From the NCBI RefSeq assembly GCF_000788395.1, contig NZ_CP009889.1, positions 1,488,001 through 1,552,000 on the forward strand: 64,000 nt of DNA. The letters are read 5' to 3'. The notes beneath the pieces are model-generated. The model was not told where the DNA came from, searched no databases, and was given only the letters and a program-made list of their open reading frames with translations. The stretch is from Pseudoalteromonas piratica (GTDB lineage: Bacteria; Pseudomonadota; Gammaproteobacteria; Enterobacterales; Alteromonadaceae). The position numbers and the translations under genes were made by a program. Shown piece by piece: positions 1 to 8,190 of this stretch. The first letter of the stretch is position 1, and each line of letters begins with the position of its first letter.

Positions 1-387
1 ATCCCAGTGGTAAAAGGTGACAAATATTTTGATCCCTTGTGCTTTTAAAGCCTTAAACAAGTTGATGTAAAATTTTACGCCTTCTAAATTGACTGTGCCA
101 TCTGCTAGCATCACACGGCACCATGACAAGGATAAACGGTATGCATCAACTCCAATATCAGCCATTATCGCCACATCATCTTGCCAATATTTTATATGTT
201 CACAACTTATGTCACCGTTGCTGTTATCTGCGATCGTGCCATCTTTTTCACAAAAGGTGTCCCAGTTTGCCTTTAATCTTGAATTACGCGCACCTTCTAT
301 TTGGTATGACGACGTGGCCACACCAAAAATAAAATCTGGCTGCATCATGTTACTTGTTTTGGCTAAGCGAAAATGCTTCATGGTCAT
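1..387 (-). CDS. GH1 family beta-glucosidase, N-terminal part (cut by window edge)
   Basis: The reverse strand encodes 129 residues open to the window edge. Residues 18-28 read FGVATSSYQIE, the hallmark first beta-strand of glycoside hydrolase family 1, followed by the family-typical NWDTFCEKDG, YRLSLSWCR and FVTFYHWD segments. GH1 enzymes hydrolyse beta-glucosides; no signal peptide is visible, so it probably acts in the cytoplasm on imported cellobiose- or laminaribiose-type disaccharides. The ATG at 387 is preferred because AAGG lies five bases upstream; an in-frame ATG at 381 is possible. It is divergent from the MFS permease at 560 and shares the operator region between them. The catalytic glutamates lie outside the window, so activity cannot be judged here. 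Confidence 0.9.
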   Translation of the reverse strand, partial: MTMKHFRLAKTSNMMQPDFIFGVATSSYQIEGARNSRLKANWDTFCEKDGTIADNSNGDISCEHIKYWQDDVAIMADIGVDAYRLSLSWCRVMLADGTVNLEGVKFYINLFKALKAQGIKIFVTFYHWD

Positions 388-497
388 TAACACCTTGTTT
401 TATTGAGATTTTAATAACAACCGCGTAAAAATTAGCGAATCAAAATCCGATTTCTATTTGATATTTTAAACGCTTTCTGCAATTATCAAACTATAAA

Positions 498-534
498 TGT
501 AAGCGCTTACATGATTTAAATGTAAGCGCTTACA
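498..534. promoter_or_regulatory. Pair of perfect LacI-family-type operators
   Basis: Two copies of the perfect palindrome TGTAAGCGCTTACA lie at 498-511 and 521-534, 23 bp apart centre to centre, between the divergent GH1 and MFS1 genes. The central CG and 14-bp symmetry are typical of LacI/GalR family operators. The second copy ends 25 bp before the MFS1 start, so a bound repressor would block that gene and possibly GH1. No LacI-type regulator gene is in this window. That a repressor responds to a glucan-derived sugar is inference. Confidence 0.8.
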
Positions 535-559
535 AAGAAAAAATCAACTGGAGATCATT

Positions 560-1816
560 GTGAGTTCACCCAATCCACTCAATCAGACTGTGCAGGTCGA
601 GGAAAGCAACACCTCAAACACCCAGTTTGCGCTCGTTGCTTTAACCAGCCTCTTCTTTATGTGGGGCTTTATTACTTGTCTTAATGACATTTTAATCCCT
701 TACCTTAAAGAAGCCTTTACCCTTAATTTCACCCAAGCAATGCTTATTCAGTTTTGCTTTTTTAGTGCTTATTTTATTATCTCGCTGCCTGCCGGGAAGT
801 TGGTCGGTAAAATCGGTTATCAAAAAGGTATCGTCACCGGTTTAGCCATTGCCTGTGTGGGTTGTTTGTTATTTTACCCTGTTGCAACCTCCGGTATTTA
901 TGCACTTTTCTTAATGGCCTTATTTGTATTAGCCAGTGGTATTACGATTTTACAGGTGTCTGCAAACCCGTATGTCAGTGCTTTAGGTGACCCTAAAACA
1001 GCGCCTTCTCGTTTAACCTTAACCCAAGCGTTTAACTCATTAGGGACCACGGTTGCACCATTATTTGGCGCGGCTTTATTTTTCTCTGCTGATACCGCTA
1101 ATCAAAGTCATGATGGTACCGCTGTTCAATTACCTTATTTAATTCTCGCAGCATCACTTATGGTGTTGGCGCTTATCTTTTTAGTATTAAAGTTACCTAA
1201 AATTACTAATCAAGAAACACCGCAAGTGACCCAAGGCTCTGCGTGGCAGCACAAGCATTTAGTACTCGGGGCTGTCGGTATTTTTGTCTATGTCGGCGCG
1301 GAAGTGGCCATTGGCAGTACCTTAATCAATTACATATCAAGTGCCAGTGCAACCCAAATGACTGAGGCTACCGCTGCAAAATACATCGCTTACTATTGGG
1401 GTGGAGCAATGGTCGGTCGCTTTATTGGTGCGGCCGTGATGCAAAAAGTCTCTGGCGGGACTGTACTTGCCTTTAATGCGGCACTTGCTATCGTATTCAT
1501 TGTCGTTTCAATGTTAAGTTCTGGCCCTATCGCGATGTGGACCATGCTCGCTGTCGGTTTATGTAACTCAATTATGTTCCCTACCATTTTCAGCCTAGCT
1601 ATTAACAACTTAAAAGAGCACACCTCACAAGGGTCGGGCATTTTATGTCTCGCTATCGTAGGTGGTGCTATCATCCCTGTATTCCAAGGTATCGCCGCTG
1701 ATACCATTGGTCTGACTCTCTCGTTTATTATTCCTGCTGTATGTTACGTATTTATCGTATTCTACGGTGTGAAAGGACATGTGCCATCAACTACTCAAGG
1801 ACAAAACAATGAATAA
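560..1816 (+). CDS. Sugar MFS permease, FucP/GluP-like (copy 1)
   Basis: A 418-residue, very hydrophobic protein with about 12 membrane segments, resembling the glucose/galactose and fucose:H+ symporters ([19 protein letters not shown] near residues 33-51 is typical). It probably imports glucose released from beta-glucans. The start is GTG at 560, with GGAG seven bases upstream. Its 3' end (ATGAATAA) overlaps the GH3 start by eight bases, so the two are translationally coupled. From 606 to 1662 the DNA is, by eye, identical to the copy at 14307, while the first 15 codons and the last codons differ. The C-terminal tail [10 protein letters not shown] is unique to this copy. Confidence 0.88.
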   Translation: MSSPNPLNQTVQVEESNTSNTQFALVALTSLFFMWGFITCLNDILIPYLKEAFTLNFTQAMLIQFCFFSAYFIISLPAGKLVGKIGYQKGIVTGLAIACVGCLLFYPVATSGIYALFLMALFVLASGITILQVSANPYVSALGDPKTAPSRLTLTQAFNSLGTTVAPLFGAALFFSADTANQSHDGTAVQLPYLILAASLMVLALIFLVLKLPKITNQETPQVTQGSAWQHKHLVLGAVGIFVYVGAEVAIGSTLINYISSASATQMTEATAAKYIAYYWGGAMVGRFIGAAVMQKVSGGTVLAFNAALAIVFIVVSMLSSGPIAMWTMLAVGLCNSIMFPTIFSLAINNLKEHTSQGSGILCLAIVGGAIIPVFQGIAADTIGLTLSFIIPAVCYVFIVFYGVKGHVPSTTQGQNNE

Positions 1817-4346
1817 ACACCTGTTCTCGCTATCTGCACTGTGCTTGGCACTGAGCGGTTGCATGTCTGGCAATGATAATGCCAAAACAACAAACACTAA
1901 AAATGATATTTGGCCAAAGATCACAAATCCGGTGAAACCCGACGCCAAACTTGAAACTAAAATTGATGCATTGTTAGCGCAAATGACACTCGAACAAAAA
2001 ATTGCGCAAATGATCCAGCCCGAAATCCGAAATATCACAGTTGAAGATATGCGCCGTTATGGTTTCGGTTCTTACTTAAATGGCGGTGGCTCATTTCCAA
2101 ATGGCGATAAGCATGCCACACCTGAAGATTGGATAAAACTGGCTAACGATATGTACATGGCGTCAATTGATGATTCTCTTGATGGCTCAACCATTCCTAC
2201 CATGTGGGGAACTGATGCGGTTCACGGACATAATAATGTGATTGGGGCAACGTTATTTCCACATAATATTGGTTTAGGGGCAGCAAATAATCCAGAGTTA
2301 ATGGAACAAATCGCCGCAATTACAGCTAAAGAAGTAATGGTAACTGGCATTGATTGGGTATTTGCACCAACAGTTGCAGTTGTGCAAGACGACCGCTGGG
2401 GACGCACCTATGAAAGTTACTCAGAAGACCCTTCGCTCGTTCGCAATTATGCTGCTTCAGTGGTTAAAGGCCTGCAAGGTGAAGTCGGTAAAGACTTTTT
2501 AGGCGATGAGCGTGTTATAAGTACAGTAAAACACTTTGTTGGGGATGGCGGTACAGTAGATGGTGATGACCAAGGCAATAACCTATCGTCTGAACAGGAT
2601 TTATTTGATATTCATGCTCAAGGCTATGTGGGCGGCTTAAATGTGGGCGCACAGTCAGTGATGGCCTCATTTAACAGCTGGCATGGCGAGAAAGTACACG
2701 GCAGTAAATACTTACTCAATGACGTATTGAAAGTGAAAATGGGATTCGATGGTTTTATAGTCGGTGACTGGAATGGCCATGGCCAAGTAGCAGGATGTAG
2801 CAATGAAAGTTGTGCGCAATCGATTAATGCTGGTCTTGATATTTTTATGGTGCCTTCTGACTGGAAAGCTTTGATGGAAAATACCATCGCTCAAGTAAAG
2901 ACAGGTGAAATTTCGCAATCGCGTATTGATGATGCAGTGCGCCGCATTTTACGCGTTAAATTACGCGCTGGTTTGTTTGATAAACCACGCCCGAAAGATA
3001 GAGCGCTTTCTGGTAAAACAGAATTAATCGGCCAAGCATCACACCGTGAAGTAGCTGCACAGGCCGTGCGAGAGTCACTGGTATTACTGAAAAACAACCA
3101 ACAATTATTACCTTTATCACCTAAGCAGCGCATTTTAGTGGCAGGTGATGCCGCAGACAATATTGGTAAACAATCGGGTGGTTGGACAATCACTTGGCAG
3201 GGCACTAATAATCAAAATAGTGATTTCCCAGGCGGGTCGTCAATTCTTGATGGTCTGCGTTCACAAGTTAATAGCGCGGGTGGCATACTCGATTACAGCC
3301 TTGATGGCAGTTTTTCAGAAAAGCCTGATGTCGCAATTGTGGTATTCGGCGAGGAACCTTATGCTGAAGGTCATGGTGACCGTGCAACCCTTGAATACCA
3401 AGCTGGGGATAAACGCGACCTTGCCTTACTAAACAAATTAAAAGCCGAAAATATCCCCGTTGTTGCCGTATTTATTAGTGGTCGACCAATGTGGGTTAAT
3501 GCTGAGTTAAATGCCTCAACAGCGTTTGTTGCCGCTTGGTTACCGGGTTCTGAAGGCGCGGCAATTGCCGACCTGCTGCTGCGTAAGGCAGATAACAGCG
3601 TTAATGTTGATTTTAAAGGTAAACTGCCATTTAGTTGGCCTATCAAGCCAAATCAACATGTCGACTTTTATAATAAAAATAGTGAACAACCATTATTTGA
3701 ATATGGTTATGGCTTAACCACAACCTCAAACACAATTGTACCAAACGATTTACCTGAGCAATTCGAACGCAAAGCCGGCGATGTAAAGAGTGTGTCTATT
3801 CTTGAAGGTGAAGTGAAAAAGCCTTGGCAGGCATGGTTATTCTCAGGTGATAACAGTGAACAAATTATGTCGAGCACCTTGAGCCTTGAAGGCATCAATT
3901 ACCGAACAATTGATAAGGTTATTCAAGAGGATGCACGCAAAATTTCAATTACTGGTGAGCACGCTGCAGGTCTTCGCTTTGCAAGTAAGAGTTATTTCAG
4001 AGAAGATCTCAGCAATTTAGTTTCAGACACAGCACAGCTTACCTTTGATGTGAAAGTAGACAGCAAGAAAGCCAAAGATGTATGGCTAACCATGAACTGT
4101 GAAGGTACCGCCGATAAACCAGGAAGTTGTCATAGCAAAATGGATATCAGCCACTTAATCAATGCAAAAGCAGACGGTCAATGGCATACACTTTCTGTTG
4201 ATTTAGCCTGTTTTACGCAACAAGGCATCAAGTTTAATCAACTGGTTGTGCCGTTTGAAATTGGTTCATCGCAGGCACTTGAACTGTCACTCGCCAATAT
4301 TAAAATTAGTCAATCAGACACACCCGCAATGCACATGTGTCAATAA
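1809..4346 (+). CDS. GH3 exo-beta-glucanase lipoprotein, ExoP-like
   Basis: An 845-residue GH3 enzyme, close in length and layout to ExoP-type exo-1,3/1,4-beta-glucanases of marine Alteromonadales. The ATG at 1809 is chosen over an upstream in-frame ATG at 1779 because it follows AAGGA and starts a clean lipoprotein signal (lipobox LSGC). The N-terminal barrel (about residues 45-400) carries [10 protein letters not shown] with the likely nucleophile Asp320. The alpha/beta sandwich follows (about 420-640), including the [11 protein letters not shown] segment. A C-terminal beta-sandwich module of the ExoP_C type covers about 660-845. It probably releases glucose from the non-reducing ends of beta-glucans at the cell envelope. 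It is coupled to MFS1 and ends at a bidirectional terminator. Confidence 0.92.
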   Translation: MNKHLFSLSALCLALSGCMSGNDNAKTTNTKNDIWPKITNPVKPDAKLETKIDALLAQMTLEQKIAQMIQPEIRNITVEDMRRYGFGSYLNGGGSFPNGDKHATPEDWIKLANDMYMASIDDSLDGSTIPTMWGTDAVHGHNNVIGATLFPHNIGLGAANNPELMEQIAAITAKEVMVTGIDWVFAPTVAVVQDDRWGRTYESYSEDPSLVRNYAASVVKGLQGEVGKDFLGDERVISTVKHFVGDGGTVDGDDQGNNLSSEQDLFDIHAQGYVGGLNVGAQSVMASFNSWHGEKVHGSKYLLNDVLKVKMGFDGFIVGDWNGHGQVAGCSNESCAQSINAGLDIFMVPSDWKALMENTIAQVKTGEISQSRIDDAVRRILRVKLRAGLFDKPRPKDRALSGKTELIGQASHREVAAQAVRESLVLLKNNQQLLPLSPKQRILVAGDAADNIGKQSGGWTITWQGTNNQNSDFPGGSSILDGLRSQVNSAGGILDYSLDGSFSEKPDVAIVVFGEEPYAEGHGDRATLEYQAGDKRDLALLNKLKAENIPVVAVFISGRPMWVNAELNASTAFVAAWLPGSEGAAIADLLLRKADNSVNVDFKGKLPFSWPIKPNQHVDFYNKNSEQPLFEYGYGLTTTSNTIVPNDLPEQFERKAGDVKSVSILEGEVKKPWQAWLFSGDNSEQIMSSTLSLEGINYRTIDKVIQEDARKISITGEHAAGLRFASKSYFREDLSNLVSDTAQLTFDVKVDSKKAKDVWLTMNCEGTADKPGSCHSKMDISHLINAKADGQWHTLSVDLACFTQQGIKFNQLVVPFEIGSSQALELSLANIKISQSDTPAMHMCQ

Positions 4347-4360
4347 ACACCTTCCTAAAT

Positions 4361-4392
4361 AAAAAGCCCCATCAAATCAATGGGGCTTTTTA
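4361..4392. terminator. Bidirectional rho-independent terminator
   Basis: The arms AAAAAGCCCCAT (4361-4372) and ATGGGGCTTTTT (4380-4391) pair around a 7-nt loop, with A/T runs on both sides. It lies between the convergent GH3 and sensor-kinase genes and overlaps the kinase stop codon at 4390-4392. Confidence 0.9.
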
Positions 4393-7300
4393 TTTACTAA
4401 TCACATTTACAAAGCACTCAATTTCAAACATAGCTCCTTGGTTTTCCACTTGCCGACTGGTTATTTCACCATTAAGAATCTGAGTGACTAAGTTATAAAC
4501 AATATGCATGCCTAAACCACTGCCGCCTTGATTACGTTTAGTGGTCACAAAGGGTTCAAACATACGTTCACGCACCTCTTCGGATACACCTTTGCCATCA
4601 TCTTGGTAAACCACTACCAACTTGCCGTTATTAAGCGTCACAGAAATAGCTATATTGCCTTTTTTCTGGCCATCAAAACCATGTGTAACCGAATTTTGAA
4701 TAAGATTCGACATCACTTGATACCAAGCACCAGGATATGTTTCTACCAATAATGTCTCTGAGCAGGCAATTGAAACTGTAATATCTTTTCCTTTCGTTAA
4801 AGGCGCTAACGATGTGCGCAGCTGTTCAAGGTATTCTAGGACCTGCACTTCACGCATTTGCTCTGAGGATTGATCAACCGCGACTTGCTTAAAGTTTGCA
4901 ATTAATGCCTCTGCTCGTTCTAAATTACGCTGTACAAGCTGGTAGGCTTCTCTTTGCTTTTGCATTTCATTGACTAACGTCGCTTGGTTAAGTGTTTTAT
5001 TCGCCAACTGTGACTCGATAAGTGAAATACTTTCTTGATTAGACGAAACACCTGTTATCGCAATACCTAAGGGCGTATTTATTTCATGGGCAACGCCTGC
5101 TACTAGGTTGCCCAGTGATGCCATTTTTTCACTTTCGATGAGGTCTTGCTGCATTTTTTCAAGCTCATCTAATGTTTGCAGCAACTGCTGGTTATTTTGT
5201 TCAAGTTGTAACGTGCGCTCTTGCACTTTTTCTTCTAATGAGTGATTGAGTTTTTCAAGTGCCAACTCATTTTCTTTAAGTTGCTTAATATCTTGTATCC
5301 CACCAGCAATACGCTGGGCAATACCTGCACTATTCCTGCTTACGACTTTTCCACGATCGCGCACCCACCGAAAGCCACCACTTTTATCCTTCATGCGAAT
5401 AGCAATTTCGTAACTTTCAATCTCACCCGAAATACAACGCTCTAGTTTGTCTTCCAATAAAAGACAGTCTTTGGGGTGAACATAATGATTCAGTTCATCT
5501 AGTAGTACTTCATCTTTTTGTGAACCAAAATCAAGGTGACTACTGACACTAAAGCGGTGAATTGTATTATTCGCAATATCCCAATCCCACAAATCATCAC
5601 CGCTCGCCCACAAGCTCAACTCAAACCGTTCTGTGAGCTGTTTCATTTTATTGTTGTCTTTGAGTACCTGTCGGAAACGTTTGACCCGAGAGTAAATAAC
5701 CAACGAGCTGATAAGTAACGCTAAGATCACATAACTCAATTTAGCAAGATTAGAGGCCCACCAAGGCGGCACTATTGTCAGTTCAAGTTGATGCGCATCA
5801 GACGCATTGTTAAATCGGTCAACTAAATATGCTTCAATAATATAACTACCTGGGGATAGGTTGATCAGATCTATCTGGTTTCGACCTTGTTCAAGCTTGA
5901 TCCACTTTTCACTTAACCCCAATACTCGGTAATACAAATGCGAGAGTTTGTCTGAGGCCAGGCTTGAAGAAGAATACGCCAGCGATAAGATATTTTGATC
6001 TGCTTTTAATACTAGCGACTTCGTTAACTCAGGTACTGTTGTTAACTCAGTAGAGTTAATTGGCGCTAACTCTTTTTCAAGCACATTAATAGCACTAAGC
6101 TGTACGCTCGGTTTATTACCCGCTTTTTCTATCGCGCTTGGATAAAATTGGTTAAACCCATTTGCTCCACCGATAAATAAACGTCCACTTTTTGTTTTCA
6201 ATACGGCATTAAAATTGAACTCATTTGATTGTATGCCATCATTTCGCAAGTAATTTCGAATACGAAAGTCTGTGCTGTCTATCGCGCTTAACCCACCACT
6301 GGTGCCAACCCAAAAGTGTCCGTCATCATCCTTTACTAACGCCCAAATAGCGTTATTTGCTAATCCATGTTTGCGTTCAACAATCCGCGCCAAAGTCATA
6401 TCTTGATTAACAATACTTAACCCTTTATCTGTGGCAGCCCAAATGCGTTGTTGCGCGTCTTGCTCAATCATAAACACTAAGTTTGAACTTAAGCCTTGTG
6501 CTTGGTTAATCGAAACCAATGATTGGCCATCATATCGAAATAACCCAAGCCCTATACTTCCAAACCATAAATCATTGCCATCAGTATATAAACCCGTAGC
6601 ATGTGAGGGCGCATTTTCATTATTGGGTATAAAGTGACTAAACGTATTTGTTTTTGAATTGAAGGTGATTAACCCTTGGGTGCGAGAACTAAAGACCAGT
6701 TGCCCTTTATAACTAATCACAGAATTAAAACTCGTGACTTCATTTCCAGCAATGTTTGGCTTGACCAGCCAAGTGCTCTTCGTTTGTAAATCAAGCTTAG
6801 CTAAGCCCGCCCCCCGACTGGTAACCCACAACACATTATCTTGAATAAATAAATCGGTAATAAACGTGTTGTTAAATTTTTCAAGCGATGGGTAAACACT
6901 TTCGGCAGCATAGAAGCGTTTGTCTTTATAAAGATAAATTCCTTTTGACGTGCCTATCCAAAGTGCACCCTGTGCATCAATCGCGAAGCTTCTGACGTCA
7001 TAAAACTCACTTACTCTAGCAGTTTTTTGAAAATTATATACATGACCAAACGCACTGCTTAACTCACGAAAATGATATAGTCCTTGCGTTTCTGTGCCAA
7101 GCCAAACATCCCCTTCTTGGCTTTTAAAAATGGCCAGTGTGGTATTTTCAGACAACCCTTTTTGATTGCTTACTTGACGCTTAAAATGATGATCTATTTC
7201 CCCTTGATAGGAGATTTGGAATGCCCCTTGACTGGAGGCAATCAAGACCTTATTGGCCTGCAAACTAACTTGAAATATCTCAGCCATTTCAGTAATTGGT

Positions 7301-8100
7301 AAAGCTTCGCACCAACGCGCTTTGAGCGGCATTAATTGATAAAAGCAGAGTTTATTTTGATTATCTAACACCGCGAGAGCGTTGTTAGATATAGCCATAT
7401 TCTTAAAGTTACCGGGTAGCAAGAGTGTGTAGTCGTTTTCATCTAATGGTTTTACCAAAACACCTTTTGCTGTATTGGCAAACCATTTATTTCTATCTTT
7501 ATATATTGCTTTTAATGTGTCGGATGTAAAAAGCTCATTACCGGCTATTACGTGAGATGACGCATCTAGAATAAATAGCCCTCTGTTTTCTGTAGAAATA
7601 ATTAATACATCGTCATTACATGATAATGTTTTAATGCGCTCAACGGATTGGTTATGCTGAGTAATTGGGATGTATTCAAATTCGCTGGTACTAATATGGT
7701 AACGAGATAACCCCGTTTGCGTGCCTATCCATAGAGAATCTCCCTGTGCACATAAGGCAGTAATAAACCCTCCTGCAAGATTCAAGGCATTAGGTTGCGC
7801 CGGAAAAAAATGTTTAAATCGCTTTCCATCAAAACGATTAAGGCCAGACTGGGTGCCAAGCCAAATATAGCCAAATTTATCTTGCGTAATTGCGGTTACA
7901 GAGGCTTGGCTAAGGCCATTATCAAAGTTGTACTGCTGCATCACCTGTGCGATGTCATCAAATACAAAAGTGTCATGATTTTTCGCCATCAAAGGTTTTG
8001 ACGATATGGCCAATAATAACAAAACACTCACCCAAAACATGCGGAGAGATAAGTGATGTTCTTTGCAGCGTGTAAAACGCTCGATTACCATTTTTTGCAT
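4390..8100 (-). CDS. Two-component sensor kinase with periplasmic beta-propeller (Reg_prop/Y_Y_Y)
   Basis: A 1236-residue membrane sensor. An N-terminal signal/anchor is followed by many propeller repeats (motifs such as GYIWLGTQSGLNRFDG and LWIGTSKGIY) over about residues 45-700. A Y_Y_Y domain covers about 710-790 and one membrane segment about 795-815. A PAS domain with PAC segment covers about 840-960, then a coiled coil. The kinase core has the H-box VAGVAHEINTPLG (His1005), an N-box, and a C-terminal GSGLGMHIVYNLV. The periplasmic part resembles that of hybrid regulators which bind oligosaccharides. Unlike those, it ends after the ATPase domain, with no receiver or AraC domain, so its response regulator must be elsewhere. 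It is downstream of the TonB receptor on the same strand and separated by a terminator. It probably senses glucan oligomers (inference). Confidence 0.9.
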   Translation of the reverse strand: MQKMVIERFTRCKEHHLSLRMFWVSVLLLLAISSKPLMAKNHDTFVFDDIAQVMQQYNFDNGLSQASVTAITQDKFGYIWLGTQSGLNRFDGKRFKHFFPAQPNALNLAGGFITALCAQGDSLWIGTQTGLSRYHISTSEFEYIPITQHNQSVERIKTLSCNDDVLIISTENRGLFILDASSHVIAGNELFTSDTLKAIYKDRNKWFANTAKGVLVKPLDENDYTLLLPGNFKNMAISNNALAVLDNQNKLCFYQLMPLKARWCEALPITEMAEIFQVSLQANKVLIASSQGAFQISYQGEIDHHFKRQVSNQKGLSENTTLAIFKSQEGDVWLGTETQGLYHFRELSSAFGHVYNFQKTARVSEFYDVRSFAIDAQGALWIGTSKGIYLYKDKRFYAAESVYPSLEKFNNTFITDLFIQDNVLWVTSRGAGLAKLDLQTKSTWLVKPNIAGNEVTSFNSVISYKGQLVFSSRTQGLITFNSKTNTFSHFIPNNENAPSHATGLYTDGNDLWFGSIGLGLFRYDGQSLVSINQAQGLSSNLVFMIEQDAQQRIWAATDKGLSIVNQDMTLARIVERKHGLANNAIWALVKDDDGHFWVGTSGGLSAIDSTDFRIRNYLRNDGIQSNEFNFNAVLKTKSGRLFIGGANGFNQFYPSAIEKAGNKPSVQLSAINVLEKELAPINSTELTTVPELTKSLVLKADQNILSLAYSSSSLASDKLSHLYYRVLGLSEKWIKLEQGRNQIDLINLSPGSYIIEAYLVDRFNNASDAHQLELTIVPPWWASNLAKLSYVILALLISSLVIYSRVKRFRQVLKDNNKMKQLTERFELSLWASGDDLWDWDIANNTIHRFSVSSHLDFGSQKDEVLLDELNHYVHPKDCLLLEDKLERCISGEIESYEIAIRMKDKSGGFRWVRDRGKVVSRNSAGIAQRIAGGIQDIKQLKENELALEKLNHSLEEKVQERTLQLEQNNQQLLQTLDELEKMQQDLIESEKMASLGNLVAGVAHEINTPLGIAITGVSSNQESISLIESQLANKTLNQATLVNEMQKQREAYQLVQRNLERAEALIANFKQVAVDQSSEQMREVQVLEYLEQLRTSLAPLTKGKDITVSIACSETLLVETYPGAWYQVMSNLIQNSVTHGFDGQKKGNIAISVTLNNGKLVVVYQDDGKGVSEEVRERMFEPFVTTKRNQGGSGLGMHIVYNLVTQILNGEITSRQVENQGAMFEIECFVNVISK

Positions 8101-8142
8101 TAATTAATAATGGTTAGCGTTATAAAATCCGTCAAATTTTGG

Positions 8143-8172
8143 CCAAAAAAAAGCCGCATCGAAATGCGGCTT
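8143..8172 (-). terminator. Rho-independent terminator after the TonB-dependent receptor
   Basis: AAGCCGCAT (8151-8159) pairs with ATGCGGCTT (8164-8172). On the reverse strand the loop is TTCG, a stable tetraloop, and the stem is followed by a run of eight T. It ends the GH16-TonB receptor transcript ahead of the sensor gene. Confidence 0.9.
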
Positions 8173-8190
8173 GCTGACAACAAAGAAGCG

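Noticed and set aside
1393-1707. Reverse-strand open frame inside MFS copy 1 (and its twin at 15140-15454)
   Set aside because: It is antisense to a conserved permease and is present in both copies only because the DNA is identical.
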